Assembly (NCBI GenBank): GCA_033063855.1
Contig: CP093829.1
Coordinates: 12,555,537-12,619,536 of the forward strand
Direction: 5' to 3'
Length of the DNA: 64,000 nt
From: Smittia aterrima
Lineage: Eukaryota; Arthropoda; Insecta; Diptera; Chironomidae
The number at the start of each line of letters is the position of its first letter. Within the stretch, counting starts at the first letter, position 1. The position numbers and the translations under genes were made by a program. Of this stretch, positions 46,168-60,451 are shown piece after piece. Under the pieces are notes generated by a model, which was not told the DNA's origin, did no database searches, and saw nothing but the letters and a program-made list of their open reading frames with translations.

Positions 46168-49100
46168 TTAAATAAAGCGGCAGATTATTGCGGCTGCGAG
46201 GGTGGCAAACAAGCAACTGGCAATTGTGGGTGAGCCAGACTTCTCAGACTCAAAGTTCTCTACAACTTTCGTGAAGATATTTGCTTCCTCAACTTTGGCA
46301 GTATCGCTGTTAAGATTCTCAGGTTTAGTGTCGTGAATACTTTCGAAAACATTTTCGCGGCTATTTCTGTTGAGTTTCTGGTTCGCAAGCATCAATTGCT
46401 TCAAGTTCTCCTCAGTCTCACTTTTAACTTTCAAGTCAGGACTTCCTTCGTAATCCACCTTGATGAACGTAGACATGTCGATCTCGTAAAGTTTATTTGA
46501 GTCAGAGTTTGAAACTTCACGCTTACGACGTCCAAACCCAATTTGTCCGTTGCTGCATTCAATGCCTTTACATTTATCAAGACAAACATTGACTGTTCCG
46601 CGGAACTGAACATAAGACGAGTCGGGGAATTTGAAGGCGCGGAACTTTGCCATTAAGAAATCTCCGTCTTCTGTGTTGAAGTTCTCAAACAAATATGGAT
46701 CCACCGAACAACTGCAAGAAAATTAAAATTTTATTCTCTGACTATACTTAGAAATGTCATGCGCAGCCTCACCCATTGAAGATGATTGTCTCTTCCTGAT
46801 TTCTCGTGTCCGATACTTGCATGTAGTTTACACCGAGACCATAAACAGGCGCTGACTTTCTGTCCAGGAAGATTTCCATTTGAAGTGGTGTCCCTGGCGA
46901 AACGTTCAGATTGTCAGAGACGAGATTTCCGCCTTGTCTTACGCCCACGCCAAGAACTGGCTCGGGAGCTTTGCCAATGACGTCTGTCGAGATGTCAAGG
47001 TCCCTTCAAAACGAATGAAAATGTTTGAAATGTTTGAGAAAACTTTCAGGAATGAACTTACTCAGGTTCCTTGAAGCCAGCAGGCAGAACATCACGTCGA
47101 GCAATCGAGTGAGTTTCATAAGCTGTTACGTTCCAACTAATCGGCTGTGTGATGCATTTAACGCTTACTATTTGTTTTTCGTTTCCGCTCTCGACGATTA
47201 TCTTATGATAGAATGTTTTCTTGTCCTACACATAGAATATCGCGTATTTAGAAAAAGAAAAGATTTGCGGTAAGAAATCAATCAAAGGTGTTGCGTTATG
47301 AAGGAAATAACCGCAGTGAATCGATCCGTCTCCGCCACTTACTGTTAATTTATTGACCACTCGGATAATTCCGCATTCGTAAAAGTTGATGAGGCTCAGC
47401 TCGAACACGGCGAGATTATCGTCGATTTTCGGCTCGCACTTCTCGTTCTTGTAACCGTTAAGACCTTCGAGGTAGACGCGCGTTCCACTCTCGGGCATCG
47501 CAACGAGCACTTTCATCTCGTTTTCCGAGCATTGGACTTTATGCTGTTGACCTGTAAGAGAAGACAAGAGAAAATTGAAAATAAACGTCATTAGGGCGAC
47601 GAAATGTGCGATGATCGTCGCTTTCCAACTGAGAGACTGTAGCGAAAATTCATTTTGAAGTCGAGTAGAGAAACATTAGAACAAAGAAGCTCCGATAAGT
47701 GTTTGGTTAAACAATGTTCATTAGATGACTCAAAGTTTCTTTCATAATTTCTTGAACTTTTCCCGTCCACGTCTCTCTCGTTTGTTGACAAATTTCACAA
47801 TCCAACGACTACCAAAGACGGAAAAGATTTCATTTACTTCAATGAATAGCTTTTTCTTTCATTGTTGACTGAACGCTTTGAGGTTTATGGTTTATTTGTG
47901 TCATCTGGCGTTTTTCCTTTTGAAATGGAAAGATTCTCTTTGTCATTGCACGACAAAAGGAGAAATTCATTAAGAAACTCAATTATGTAATTTGATAGCA
48001 CTTAAGATACGACTGCGTGCGGCTAAAACCCCGTTCTTCGACTAATTGTTATCGCGTTTTCTTTTCCAATCAAGACTTCTTTCATATTCATCGCAGTTCT
48101 CAACCAGAACTAGCGAGAAACCCTAAAGTCTGACCTGTTGGCAAGAGATATTCTCGCGTGAACTTCAACTTCAATCATCGGAGCGTGAAACTGAGAAACG
48201 ATTGGACAAAAAAATCTCTTCTCGTTGATGATGGACAGTTTGTCGGGATTTTGACAATTAATTGGCAAGAAAGTTGTTCGTGGTCCAAATCACATGAAGC
48301 TGTTTGTCGTATCGGATCTTGCTCTGTTTCACTCCATAAACTCTAAAAGAAATTATTCTAATTCCGCCAGAACAACAGAAATCTGATCAGCAATCATGGT
48401 CAGTTAGAAAGCAGAGTCGGCGTAATTAAGATGAAAGGAAAATGATAAAAACTTTGAATCGATTTCTGCTCTTTCTCGCACCGTTAGATTCAACACTTGC
48501 TCGCTTAACCTGATCAATTGAAAAGCAGCAAAAAGCGTTGAAGGGAAGAAGTTGATTGCCTCAGACACTTGTCGAATCAAACTCCAATTAAAAAATTTCT
48601 GTCAATCACATCGGGAGAGTGTTAACTTGATCATCCGGCGAATGGAATCAACTTCTTCAAGTTTTTACCATCTCTTATTCGCACTTGCTCTTGTCATGTT
48701 TGGTTCGATTAAGTCAAACGAGCGGCATCGACAACAAAATTGTTCCAAGCCCTTGCCACGCTCAATAGAAAAATCTTGATTTGGTCATCTCGTTTGCTTC
48801 CAGTTTCTTGCCACTTGAATTACCTAAGCAACAAGATAACACGAATCGTTTACAGTTTTATCAGTTGGCGAGAATCTCACATAAATTCTCTCAGGAGAAA
48901 TAAATTTCCCAAAATTGTTGTTTAATTACGATTCCCTGCTTTTGCTCATGAATCATGTTCGAGAGACGAAGTCGTTGCATAAAACATTTCATTGCATAAG
49001 CTTCACGTTCGATAAGCGCGATGTTGGCGATCGACAGGTTGCTGAGAGAGCAAAGTCAACTCTAAACGAACTTCCAGTTTTTTTCTTCTTACAAAATTGA

Positions 49101-52100
49101 ACGTTAACGTTACATTTTATTTCTTTCCATCGCTTCGAGAGATTTGCTGTTAAGGCGAATGAAATTTATTAAAATGAATCGCTGTTTGTTTTTACTTTTT
49201 TCACTGCTCTTGCTCTCGATCCATTGCTATTAAGATTTATTAATTTCCATCAGTTCTAAGTGCGCTGAGAAAGAGCTACGAGAGATGAAGATTAAATTAC
49301 AGAAAACGAAACTGGATTTGCTTTAGCGACGAAAGATTCAAACGCGATCATTGAAACGAACCTGAAAAGATTGAGCAAACAGCTGAACCTGTAATTACTT
49401 AGATTTCGGTTGGTTTTTGGGTAAAATTCAGAATTAGTAATCATCCGTATCCGTCTAGACTCTATAGTTTCATTGAAGATCTCATCATCCAACTCTCAGT
49501 TGAGTTTTGCTTTCGATCGAAGCAAGAAAAAAAGCGAAACATTAATTCACTTTCAACTAGCAATTTTGAGTTGCTTTCTGTTAGAAGCGAATTCAAGAGG
49601 CGAGATTAGATTAAATTAACTTAGAACATTGCATTAAATTGAATTCTTCTCTGGCTTTTCCAATCTCTTCGCTTAACAAAGTAATTTGAGATATCAATTT
49701 ACGGGTGCTGCTCGCGTAGAACGAGAGTTCGAGTAACTAATTTGCATGCAACGAACGATTAGAAAAGAAATTATGCAATCAATTTTCCGCAGTAGATTTA
49801 ATGTTGCACAAATGCTTCGTGATTTGCTTTAAGCGATTTCGTCGTGCCCCCTAACTCCTCAACTTCGTCGATCGATAATTACCCGGCACAAGAATCTATG
49901 AAGTTTCAATAAAGATTAACGTAAACTGCTGGCGATCATTTAATTTAATTAGCTCTTTCGTTGAATTGAGATTGCATGTTCGATGTTATTTTACGACTGA
50001 ACTTTATCTCCTTATTCCGCTCCAATTGAATGAGAAGCTTTATCGACGGTTTTTTTAGTGAGAGAAACTTGTAAATTGCAATAAAATTAATTTAATTCCC
50101 GAAGCAATGAAATATCTTTTATGTTGCTCAAAATTCAACATTTGCCGCATTAAATCATGGCTAACACAAAAAAAATCCGGTTCTCCAAGAAGAACTTTTC
50201 AGTTTTTGCAATATTTTGTGTTCTGGCCATTCGCATCGTAGAGGCTTCATTATATTCCGTTCACGAAACGCATACAAATACTTCTTACATTCGTAAAACT
50301 CGTCTGGCGAGCAGGGCTTTGATCGCGGGAATTTTCCGGGACCAAGCTGCGGCGAGTGTTGAGCACTGAAGACGATTCAATTGTTTAATGTGCTTGAGCA
50401 GGAGGAATTTCTATGCTCACGATTAATGCTCGGAGCTGATGATATCGCAAAGTAGACTCGACCATCTACCCGACACTTCATGCAGTCATCAGCCGTTCCG
50501 GTCGCTTATCACTTTGTTCATCAGACAACTCGCCCGAAAGGATTATTTGCATTCTCTTCCCGAGACCGAGCACAATGAAAATTAAATATGCGCCGTCACT
50601 TTGCAAACTTTGAAATGTGTCGGGAATGCTCGTAAAATAATCTTATTAGAAATTGTGAGAAAAACTTTTGCGACACTGAGCTGAACAGATGGATGAGCTT
50701 TGAGAAGTTCTCGGTTTGATGATTCCCATCAAGAATATTGCATGAAACAATCGACGATTGTAATTTTAAACCTTCAATTGAAAGCAATTAAAATTAACCA
50801 AAAATGAATTGGAGATTTCTTAATTTTAGTTACATAACTTGTAACGGTTTGCAAGCATCAGCGGAACGCAGTTCAAGGCTTCAATATCGCACTGAAATGA
50901 ACTTGAATCAGAGTTGAAGAAGTAAAAAACCTCAATGACTTTCTTGTGGTGGAGGGAATAGAATATCGATTGAAACTGTAAAAGTGGGAAGAGAGGAGAA
51001 ACAAAAACCGCGAATTGAAACGCGACACGCATGACAAATTCCCATTTGAGGTCTCTCGTCTGATGTCTCATAATAACATTGATTAATTTTCACAACGACG
51101 AACGATCATTCAGTTCCTCTCATTCTTCACTTCATTACCTCATTAGCTTGGCTCGATTAGATTCAATGGCGAGTGAAATGAAATCATCGTGAGTCGAGCT
51201 TCGTTGGCTTTATGTTTCACAACTTAAATCTTTTGCTGAGAGAATCGTACACTTTAATAACTTCTGATCCATCATCGCGCGCTTTGGCTCATCTTGATGA
51301 ATTGAGAGATAAAAGAAAATCTCATAAGATGTTAACGACGCTTAACTTTGTCGCGAAAACTGATTCCATTGTTGAGCTCAACTCAGCTTCGTCTAATTAC
51401 AGAACTCTCATCTTGATTGTGTCTCGCTGTAAATATTCGATCGACTCTCTAATTACGAGGCTGTTGAATCAACATAATTAAGGGTCTGCCTCTACACGAT
51501 TATGATTAATCATGGGAAGTAAGAAACTCTTGCAAACAGCAATGCAACAACCTCCGCAGATTAATTGAAAAGCATTTTTTTTCGCAATTTTGAAATTCTA
51601 ATTACAATCGCTTCAAGATCTCTTTTGAAAAGCGACGGGAACGGTTTTGATCGAGGAGCGGAATTACGATTTAAATGTCTCGTTTTGATCCACATTTTCC
51701 CTCTCGCTGAACAGATCAAGACCTCGAGACATTGCCCGTTAAATAATCGATCATCTCAGAATAGCTTCCGAGAGTGAAGGAGGCTCAAGGTTCATTAATT
51801 TGTTGAGTCTGTCAATAATCAATCACAACTCGACGTGCTGCTTCTGATTATTTTTAATTGTGTCTCGTCTCGACTTGAAGCTTCTCATAATTCTCTTGAA
51901 AAGTTATTTTCCCAAGCGCAATTCTCGTCTTGTCTATCACAATCATCGTCAAAGATATTGAAGCCGAAAAAAACAAAACAGAATGAGGAATACATGGAAG
52001 AGAGGAATTACATTAAGTAATTGATTTAATTGATAGTAATCGAGAGAAGAAACCTAATCACATACCTGATGGAAGTATTTGGGTTAAAGAGTGACAGATG

Positions 52101-55100
52101 CGACGCATAAAGTTCCATTTTTCCCATCGACAATGCTTGTTCAGCGGAAAATCATCGATTACTGCCGTTTAATCGCTAAGGTCTATTATCTCTCGTTGAT
52201 AGCTAACTTTAATTTTATTCAAATGCGATTGTTATGCTTCATCAAACATGAAATTTTTACTGTGGAAAGCGAGAAATCTTTCATATGAAATTCGTGCCCC
52301 AGAAATTCCATAATTGTTTGGCGTTGAAAGATGTTGTTCAACATCATCGAGCGCGAGATGTTCGATTACTTAATTGAAATCAGATGAGCGAGATTAAATA
52401 ATTTGCCGAGATCTCTTGAAAAAGTAATTTCAATATAGCTAAGCAAATATTTGCAAAACTGTTAATCGTAAATCGAGAATGCCTAGTAATTCTCTTGTGA
52501 TAAGAAAGTGGAATAATTGAGAGAAATTTGCGGAAGATTTTCTCTCCCCTTTTCAAGCTTCTCGACTTCTAATTTGAAATTGAATGGAAAATGCTGGTGC
52601 GCTGATGCAAAGCTAATAACAGTTTCCAGAATTCTGAGTTATGCAAATTTTCTTTGAAGAAGGCGGTGAAGGAGAAACTCACTTGAATTAATTGAGTTTC
52701 TTTAAAAGTTCCATTGACCTCTTCCATGGAGGATCATCGATCTGTAAAACATCGCTCGACCTAAATCAACAAACGAAGTTTCATTAAACAATGAACGTTT
52801 CGGGTGTTGAAACAGTTGTGGGTGCAACCCAAAAACCAAAAAAGAAAGATCTCGTCATTACGGATAAAACGAACCACGTTTCAATGACACATCTTGCTTC
52901 AATCTTGAGAGGATGTCAATAAACCTATCTACTTGTTGAGATCATTTCGCATTTGCATTGCTTTAAATAGTAAAAGGAAAGCTGCTGACGAAATTGGGTA
53001 AATTCAATCATCGCTCGACTGTTGTGGGAATTGTCTAACCCGGTTTAGTTATACGACGCCAGACGGTTAAGCTCAAAGCATGTTCAAAGACTCAAGATGT
53101 CGCTTGTCGCATTCGTTTATCGTTTGAAATAAATTCAAGACAAAACTCCACTTGAACAAATTGAATGGACAATATTGACAGAGATCTGCATGCGGAAGGA
53201 TTTTTTGGTTTTATGTTATCGAGAGAAAAACGATGGCAATCAACGATGAAATAAGTTAGTCAGCATATTAAAAGCAAATTTATTGGAGGGCCTTTCATTC
53301 ATTAAGCCGTTCGTTTGCTTTAGGCCATCCCTGACTCATTGCGTTGTTGAGGCACAAGATTCACGAGTTGTCCTTTCATCAAAGTATTTTTTCTTTGAAT
53401 AAAAATCCCTAAAAATTTACCAACTTGATGTCTTTGCTATCTAAGCTAAATCCCTCGCCAGAGTCAAGATCGAACAATGGAACAAGTTTATTTAATTTAC
53501 TGATAGATGAACTTCATCCATCTTGCGCTCACCCGTCTCATTTCATCTTTGTCTCACATCTCTCTCCACATTTGTATTTCTATTTAATGCGATTTTCGCC
53601 ATAAAAGCGTCTCGTATCATAAATAATTTCTTGTGCTATGCGAATCCGTCGCTTTTATAGTCTGAAAGAATAAAACTCAAGCGCTTTACGAAGTGATCGT
53701 GATGGAAATGGAATTGTTACAATGAATTGCACCGAGAGAGAGCAGTTGAATGTTTGGTCACCTTCAAGAATCTTGAATGCTTACAAAACTTACGATCATG
53801 CTATCAAAGTCTTTATATGATCGATGAAACCATAAATTGAAGCCGGCTGCTGATTTTTGTCTAACAGCATAAATTCTTATTTTGTTGGCTGACAAGCAGA
53901 AAATTTTCCTTCAGACTTTCTCCAATCGCCAGCTCTTTTAATTATATGGACTCGGTAGCGAATAAACATCCGTGAAGCATTCGAACGAGTCGCTAACGAA
54001 TTGAGGAATAAGAAGAAGAATAGTCCGCGAGAGATGCCAAATGTGTTACATCATTAATAACGCCGAGTGAATTGAAACTTTTAATGAGCAAAAACAGAAA
54101 AAGATTCTCGCGATCGCCAATCGATGATGTCACCAAGTCAGACTGAGGAATTAATACTGCAGGAAAACAATAAACAGTCGCCGATTGCAGAAATAACGTT
54201 TTTGCATCGACTTTATGGACGAAGGCTTCCGGCTTCAATTGTCGAGTCAGCGACAAATCGCGCGCGCGCTCAACAGATTTTTTTTTCGAAGAGATTAAAA
54301 GTTTTTTTTGCGCTTGATCACAAATTGTTTTTAGCTTCAAACAAAGAGGGAATTGAGCTTTAATTGTTCGTTTTATGGAATCTTGTCTTCTGCCGTTTAC
54401 AGATAGCAACTCAAGCGTCTCACGACGTCATTGGATAATGGCCAAGTTTGACTTAGTCGCTGCCGCCTTCGTGCCATTTGAGTTTTCTATTCAAACCTAA
54501 TGGATTTTGCGTTAGTTTAGAAAATTTTCTTCTTCCTGGTCCAGACAAAGAATTACGAGAAGAAAGAAGATTTCATTAGTTTGCATGTTTGTCAAGCTCG
54601 GCCCACAAACAATCATCGCGATGAAGAGGTCACCTGAGGCCACTCTAGTGACAACCAACTATGCTTGAAATTGAGGTTGCGCAATTAAAATTCTGATGGT
54701 TTAAGGTAGGCTGATGGCGAAAGTCGCGTTTTTCTTGTCGTAAATTCTTCTTCAGTCAACAACGGTTAGCAGTGCAGGTTACGAAACGTTTTATGACCTT
54801 TTTATGTTCGTTCTTTCTCGATTCTATTCATACTAAGTTGCTCAATTAGCAACTAATCTATCAGCAGCTTCAAGTGAAAATGAATTAAAAGACGATTTAA
54901 TGATTCACATAGCATTTTCAAAATCTAAACACTTTTTATCAGCCTTACTCAAAAGATAACTTTGTTATTCAATCGAAGCTAAGTCGAGGCTTTTACAGCA
55001 ACTCTAAAAATGTTTAATTATCTTTTTGTTTTCGGAGGCTGACGCAGAGGCAACAGCTTTTTAATTGCACAACTTTTTGTTTGCGACGAGACTTTTACGG

Positions 55101-57333
55101 ACTGGCAACGGTAAAGGGCCGACTGCTTGAACTGCTATCAATTAACACACCTTCCCCTCTTTTTCTTTCCAATTTATTGCACTTTCATGCCATTGAACAG
55201 ATTATTAGCTTACAGCCGCAATAAATTTAAACATTTTTCCAATCGCGGTTAGTATCGCTCTCCGAAGATCCGATGTACAACTTTCAAATAGAATTAGAAA
55301 TAAAAGTTTAATTGCGTGCAATAATTCTCCGGTGGCAAAAGGAGTTGGAGCAATTAATATTTCAGAAGATAAACGAGAAACAATTTTATTATATCAATTT
55401 ACAGATTCCTTCGCATGAGCTGTGGCTTGAGTTGTTTCAACGAGATATTCAGATGGAAAAAAGGAAACATGCGAGCAGTCAGAGCACTTGGGGGCGTTTG
55501 AAGGTTAAGTGACAATTGAAATTTAAATGTCATACGTTTGATTGATGTTGATGAAAGTTCGAGCAGATCCAAATAGACCTTGAGACAACGAAGCGCTGAG
55601 AATTAAAAATCATTGAGAGGCGTGACGCAATTTCCGCAAGCCCATCAAAAGCTTAGAAAGATAAAGCAAATTAAACACTGAGAACCTCCAGCAAGTATAA
55701 TTGCGTAAATTAATACATTGTTGTGATCGCTCGACTTCACGAGCTGCAAGAAATTACATTACCGTCGTTAAATGTTAGAAAAAGCATTCAACGAGCAAAT
55801 TGGGTTCAAGAGCAATTTAAAGTTTTGTTGGAAATCGAGCGCTTTTCTTATTTATGAAGTTCGATCAGTTTGCAAATTACTTTCAAGGATTCATGCAAAT
55901 TTAATTACTTTGTGGGACTGGTTGTTGATGCTGAACAGATGGTTGGAAAGAAATTTGTGAAACTTGTAAAAAAGCAAAAATCTGATTTCTTTCATTCTTC
56001 TAATTCAAATTAGTAATTACGGAGTAGATGAAATATTTTGACAATCTCAGACCTGAATCATTTTTATTTTACCGCGAAACACGCTCTGTCGCCCTAAAAT
56101 ATTTGAATTGTTGGTATTTGATTAAGTGTTTCAAATTACAGGGCAGCCGAACGAGAAGAAAATTAAGTCATTGCGTGCGGCGCTTCACGAGATATCTCTC
56201 AATCCATAATTACTAAAATAGGAGCATGGTCTGTTCAAGCCGTCAATTAATTTCAAATTAATGTTAATTCAGAAAGGAACAAAGAGCGACAACCGGTAAG
56301 AACGATTGAGATGCGCGGCAGATTGACCAGTTTGAAGTCTGTTTCTGTTCCAGCATTGAGATGATTAGTTAATTAGCTTGAACCGTCGAGATCAACAGCG
56401 ATAGATACGATCAACTGTCAAGAAGGATTTAATCATATGACAAAAGGCAAAGAAGACGAACCAGAACCAGCCGAGAGGAAATGATGATGAGTGAATTCGT
56501 TTTCGTTTTCTTGCTGGGAATTTTTTTGTTTTGTGCTCTTCCCTCTCGTCTCATTCATTGTTGCAGGCGCTTATCACGATTGTCTTGAGAATATTTAAAT
56601 TTAAAAAACGAGAAGACTGAGAACTCAACGCAAACGAATTAATGAGCGGCTGAGCCGGAGTTGTTAATCATTTGAATTTGTCGTGGCGCATTTAGCATGC
56701 TTAGACCAGATCTCGTTACACGTTGCTCGCTTAGCATCGGACAAAAACCGCCAATCATTTCTTTCGATTGCCTTTAACATTCAGTTTTACTCAGAAAGTG
56801 TCGGTTTGCCTTTTACGTATATCGAGTCGTGAATATTAAATATCGAAAATGTTAAATCTGTTTCCAAAAGCAAGAGCTTCATGTGTGGGTGTTTGTCCGT
56901 TGCTTTGAGTCAACTCAAGCAAAGCAATTCGCATTCACGACATGGCACAGCGACGAGTATAGTGGAGAGAAGACAAAATAAATCTTAAGGTCATTAATAC
57001 TCTTCGCTCTCGACGAGCTAATAATTTGTGCAAATAAAGCGATTCTTGTTCTTTTCAAATGCAATTTCATCAAACGACGATGACGATCAAGTGCGGATTG
57101 TAGTCTTTCGTCATTGGTACAACTATTTACTGATCGAATAACTACAATTGCATCATCAAAAGCAACAACCTTAAAGCCTCCGATGAAATTCTTGCGATGG
57201 CTTTTGCTTTAAGCGACGTTGGCGTCGAGTATAAAAGTTTATTAGCTGCAAAAACCTGCTCACCTTTGGCTTGACAGCATCCGACGAGAAATCCACAAAA
57301 TAGAATCGAGAAGAAACTCAATTTACGATTCAT
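46168..57333 (-). CDS. zona pellucida (ZP) domain type I membrane protein with a 9.7-kb first intron
   Basis: Apical extracellular matrix protein of the insect ZP family. Exons: 57333-57264 (signal peptide, MNRKLSFFSILFCGFLVGCC), 47551-47343, 47225-47062, 47003-46773 and 46711-46168, phases consistent, 405 aa. The distal first exon is inferred: the four body exons begin at a strong acceptor (47552) needing one base, and the signal exon ends one base into a codon at a GTGAG donor. ZP domain cysteines occur in VQCSE, KCEPK, FYECGII, VKCITQ, NGCSVDPYLF and NVCLDKCKGIEC. A furin-type site RRKR (286-289) follows, and a C-terminal TM (about 385-402) ends in a very short tail. Such proteins polymerise on the cell surface and shape cuticle. 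The specific Drosophila counterpart was not identified. Confidence 0.8.
47552..57263 (-). other. large first intron of the ZP gene (inferred)
   Basis: 9.7 kb of AT-rich DNA without recognised exons. A 70-codon plus-strand ORF at 50157-50369 has a signal-peptide-like start, the only one worth noting. The rest of the ORFs look random. If the exon pairing is right, this intron is a natural place for enhancers; if it is wrong, it is plain intergenic DNA. Confidence 0.55.
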
Positions 57334-59002
57334 GATCAAAGGGACGAGAGCTAATTGCGGTTTAAGATGTTTGGAATCAATTAAGCAGTCAATACAAAAT
57401 AATCTCTTGATAATCTGATTATCGTCGGTTGCACAATTCAATTCTTTTTTCTCCTCTCTTAAGATCAAAATCTTATTTCACATGTTTCACTACACGCGCA
57501 CAAATCGTTAAACTTATTTTTCTGCTTTGGAGCGAAATTTAATTAAGAAAAAATGCTTTGACTTGAGCTCTCCGACAAGCCGATCACAGCTTGTTTGCTA
57601 AATTCGCGATTGAAATTGAAAGAGCCGGAGCACTTTATGAATTATTAACTTTCTAATGTTTCAATCGAACTAAGAAATATTTTTTTGTTTTTTGTTTGTC
57701 CCTGTACTGGAGAGAAGTCGACGTGCTGTTGATTCAACGTCTTGAAAGAAACTGAGCAAAATGTGTGCGCGTGATCGCGAGAAGAAACAGAAAACGGCGA
57801 AGGAAAACAGACAAGAAACAGAAAAATCGCTAAAAAAGCACTGAGGTCGAGTCATTCTCTCTGTCTCTCTCGATCCGCTCAGACTTTTAATATTTTTTTC
57901 AGAGATCGTTCGGCTTTGAGCAAAAATATCTCGCCGATATGATTAAGCGGCTTTTTCGATTCTTGCTGCATCGTCGAAGACATGAACGTAATAAATCGAA
58001 CCAGAAAGACATTAATAACTGAACCGAAAAAATAAATGACTTAAGGCACTTGTGGAGAAAGAATCGCAATCGAAGAACATGAAATTGGATTTCGATGCGG
58101 GCAGCGACGAGAAACCTCTGGAAAGCAACCAAAATGAGCTTCAATTTATCACTTTGTTGTTAATATGAACTTTAATATTTGCTTGGAAATGAAATCACAA
58201 TGAAAACAGTTAAATCAACAGAGAACTTTAAACTTCATGCAAATTATTCTTTGTTAGCGTCGAGTAAACACCCGAACAACCACAGACGCAAAAGGAAAAG
58301 ACGAGTTTCCAAAATGAAACAGATTTTATGAATCACTCGCCAATCTCAGATTGCTCGTTTAGTGAGAAAGTTTATTCAATTAAAATCGAAAAAAAAACAA
58401 AAATTTAATGAGACTGTCATTGTTTCTGAGACAATTTCCACTGAGAACAAAAGAAATTTTCATTGTTTCGCTGTTGGAAGTTAAGAGATTGTCTCATAAA
58501 ATGATGAAATGTCTGAACTGCAAAAATTTATTGAACAAAGAAGTCTCTTCCGGTTTTTAATGAAGTGAGTGATAATCTTTCTGGGCCAATCGTCTTAAAT
58601 TAATTTTAAATCGCGATTAATATTTCAATGGCTCAAAAATTTTATTGCATATCTTGAAGGAGGCTCGTTTCGTTTTCATAACAATTCTCTTTCATTTTCT
58701 AAATCATTCTGAGAGAATTTTCAATTAATGTTTTTCGATGTTTCACTTCGTTTTATTTCATCAGCACTCTACATCTGCTGCGACTTCGACTCAGCATTGA
58801 CGAAACACAGAAAAACATCGAAATATTTCGTTTTAGCAGAAGTTCGTTGCTATTCGATTCAAATGACTACGAACGGCTTGTTGTGGAGAAATCTGGCGAC
58901 ATTTGGTGAACTACTCGAGCTTGCATTAAAATATTAAAGACGAACTTAATTTTCAGTGTTTTCGTGCAAGTTTTCTGATCAAAAAGTATTGTCAAGCAAG
59001 CA
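57334..59002. other. intergenic between ZP gene and Cdk4 (divergent)
   Basis: Should hold the promoter of each gene. ORFs at 57670-57855, 57899-58144 and 58728-58937 show no family features. No core promoter motif stands out. Confidence 0.45.
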
Positions 59003-60451
59003 ATGGAAGACTTCGGTGATTTTCGAGATTTAGACGTGATAGGAAACGGTGAGTGGATCGTGTAATTTAAAAAATCTTGCGAATGTTTTGCTTGCTTGTT
59101 GTTTCAACCTTTATGAATTGGGAAGCAGAAGTTGCTATTGCAACATAAATATTTCGCGTATTTAAAGCTTAAACAGACAGCGAATATATTCAAAATCACT
59201 TGTTGATTCATTAAAGTGGAAGAGGTGACGTGCAAAAATTGCCTCGTGACCTCACAAAATCTCACTGTCACAGAAAACATTGCAGACATGGCAAAAAATT
59301 ATTAAAAGTAACTTTATCTTCGTTCAAGGAGCGTATGGTGTAGTTTACCGAGCAATTTCAAGCAGCAGCGGACATTATGTTGCACTGAAGAAAATCAGAA
59401 TTTCCTTAACAACAGATGGAATCCCAATGACAACATTACGAGAAATTTCGCTACTCAAAAATCTAGATTCCTATTCGCATCCGCACATTGTCAAGTAATT
59501 GAAACATTAAAATTAATGAGATCGTTGGCCTTAACCATTTGACTAAACTTATCGCCAAGGCTTTTAGACGTGATTCACCGACGAGGCGATCGTGAGAATC
59601 AACTGGAACTATTTTTAGTTTTTGAGTATCTGGAACGAGATTTGGCTGATTACATTTCACATCTGCCATCGACAACTTCAATTCCTTCACATCAGATTCA
59701 GGTAAGCAAAAAAAAATCGGTCCCTTCCGTATTCTTTTTTATCTTGAATATTTCTTGTGCCTTCGTTCTTTTATGGAATATTACATTTGTAAGTTTCAAG
59801 GTAAAACGATTTGAAAAAAAAAATCATGAGAAATCTTTTTCAATGTTTTAGCGACTTTCAAAAGAACTTTTGAATGGAATAGACTTTCTGCACTCTCATC
59901 GAATAATTCATCGAGATCTGAAACCATCGAACTTGTTGATTTCAAGTGAGGGGCAATTGAAAATTGCTGACTTTGGTTTAGCAAAAACATACGACTTCGA
60001 GATGAGATTGACGCAGGTTGTCGTGACTCTCTGGTATAGAGCTCCTGAAATCTTGCTTTCTCAGTCGTATAACAGCAAAGTTGATATTTGGTCTGTTGGT
60101 TGTATAATTGCTGAGATGTATGCGAAGCGAGCTCTGTTTCCAGGAACTTCAGAAGGAAACCAACTAGGCAAAATATTTGAGTTGACAGGAAGTCCGAAGT
60201 CGAGTGATTGTCCAGATTGCTCTGTCGATTTGGATCAATTCTTAGTGACGATGCCAAGTGAGCCACGACAACTCGTTCCTCGTTTGTGCGATTATTCAAA
60301 TGATCTTCTAAAGGTAAATAATTGCTTCGCTAACTTCTCAAAATAATTTTTTAAAATAATTTTACAGAAAATGTTAGATTTTAATCCTCATAAACGACTA
60401 TCAGCCAACGAATGTCTTCAACACATTTACTTCTTCACGGAGCCTTTGTGA
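59003..60451 (+). CDS. Cdk4: cyclin-dependent kinase 4/6
   Basis: Ser/Thr kinase partner of cyclin D, driving growth and G1 progression. Five exons: 59003-59048, 59329-59494, 59560-59701, 59852-60313 and 60368-60451, in phase, 299 aa. The Gly-rich loop is GNGAYGVV (14-21), the ATP lysine K36 (VALKK), and the cyclin-binding helix reads GIPMTTLREISLL, the CDK4/6 variant of PSTAIRE. The catalytic loop is HRDLKPSN (Asp140) and DFG is at 158-160. The activating T-loop residue is Thr177 in QVVVTLWYRAPE, followed by VDIWSVGCIIAEM. LFPGTSEGNQLGKIFELTG matches family subdomain X. It is slightly shorter than Drosophila Cdk4. AATAAA lies at 60615-60620. Confidence 0.95.

Noticed and set aside
47552..47591. 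ATG at 47591 as the start of the ZP protein
   Set aside because: The sequence before 47551 is a textbook pyrimidine-rich acceptor ending CTTACAG, and the peptide it would encode is a short, weak signal; the distal signal exon fits better.
58728..58937. 69-codon ORF upstream of Cdk4
   Set aside because: No recognised motif, and it sits in the expected promoter/5' UTR region of Cdk4.
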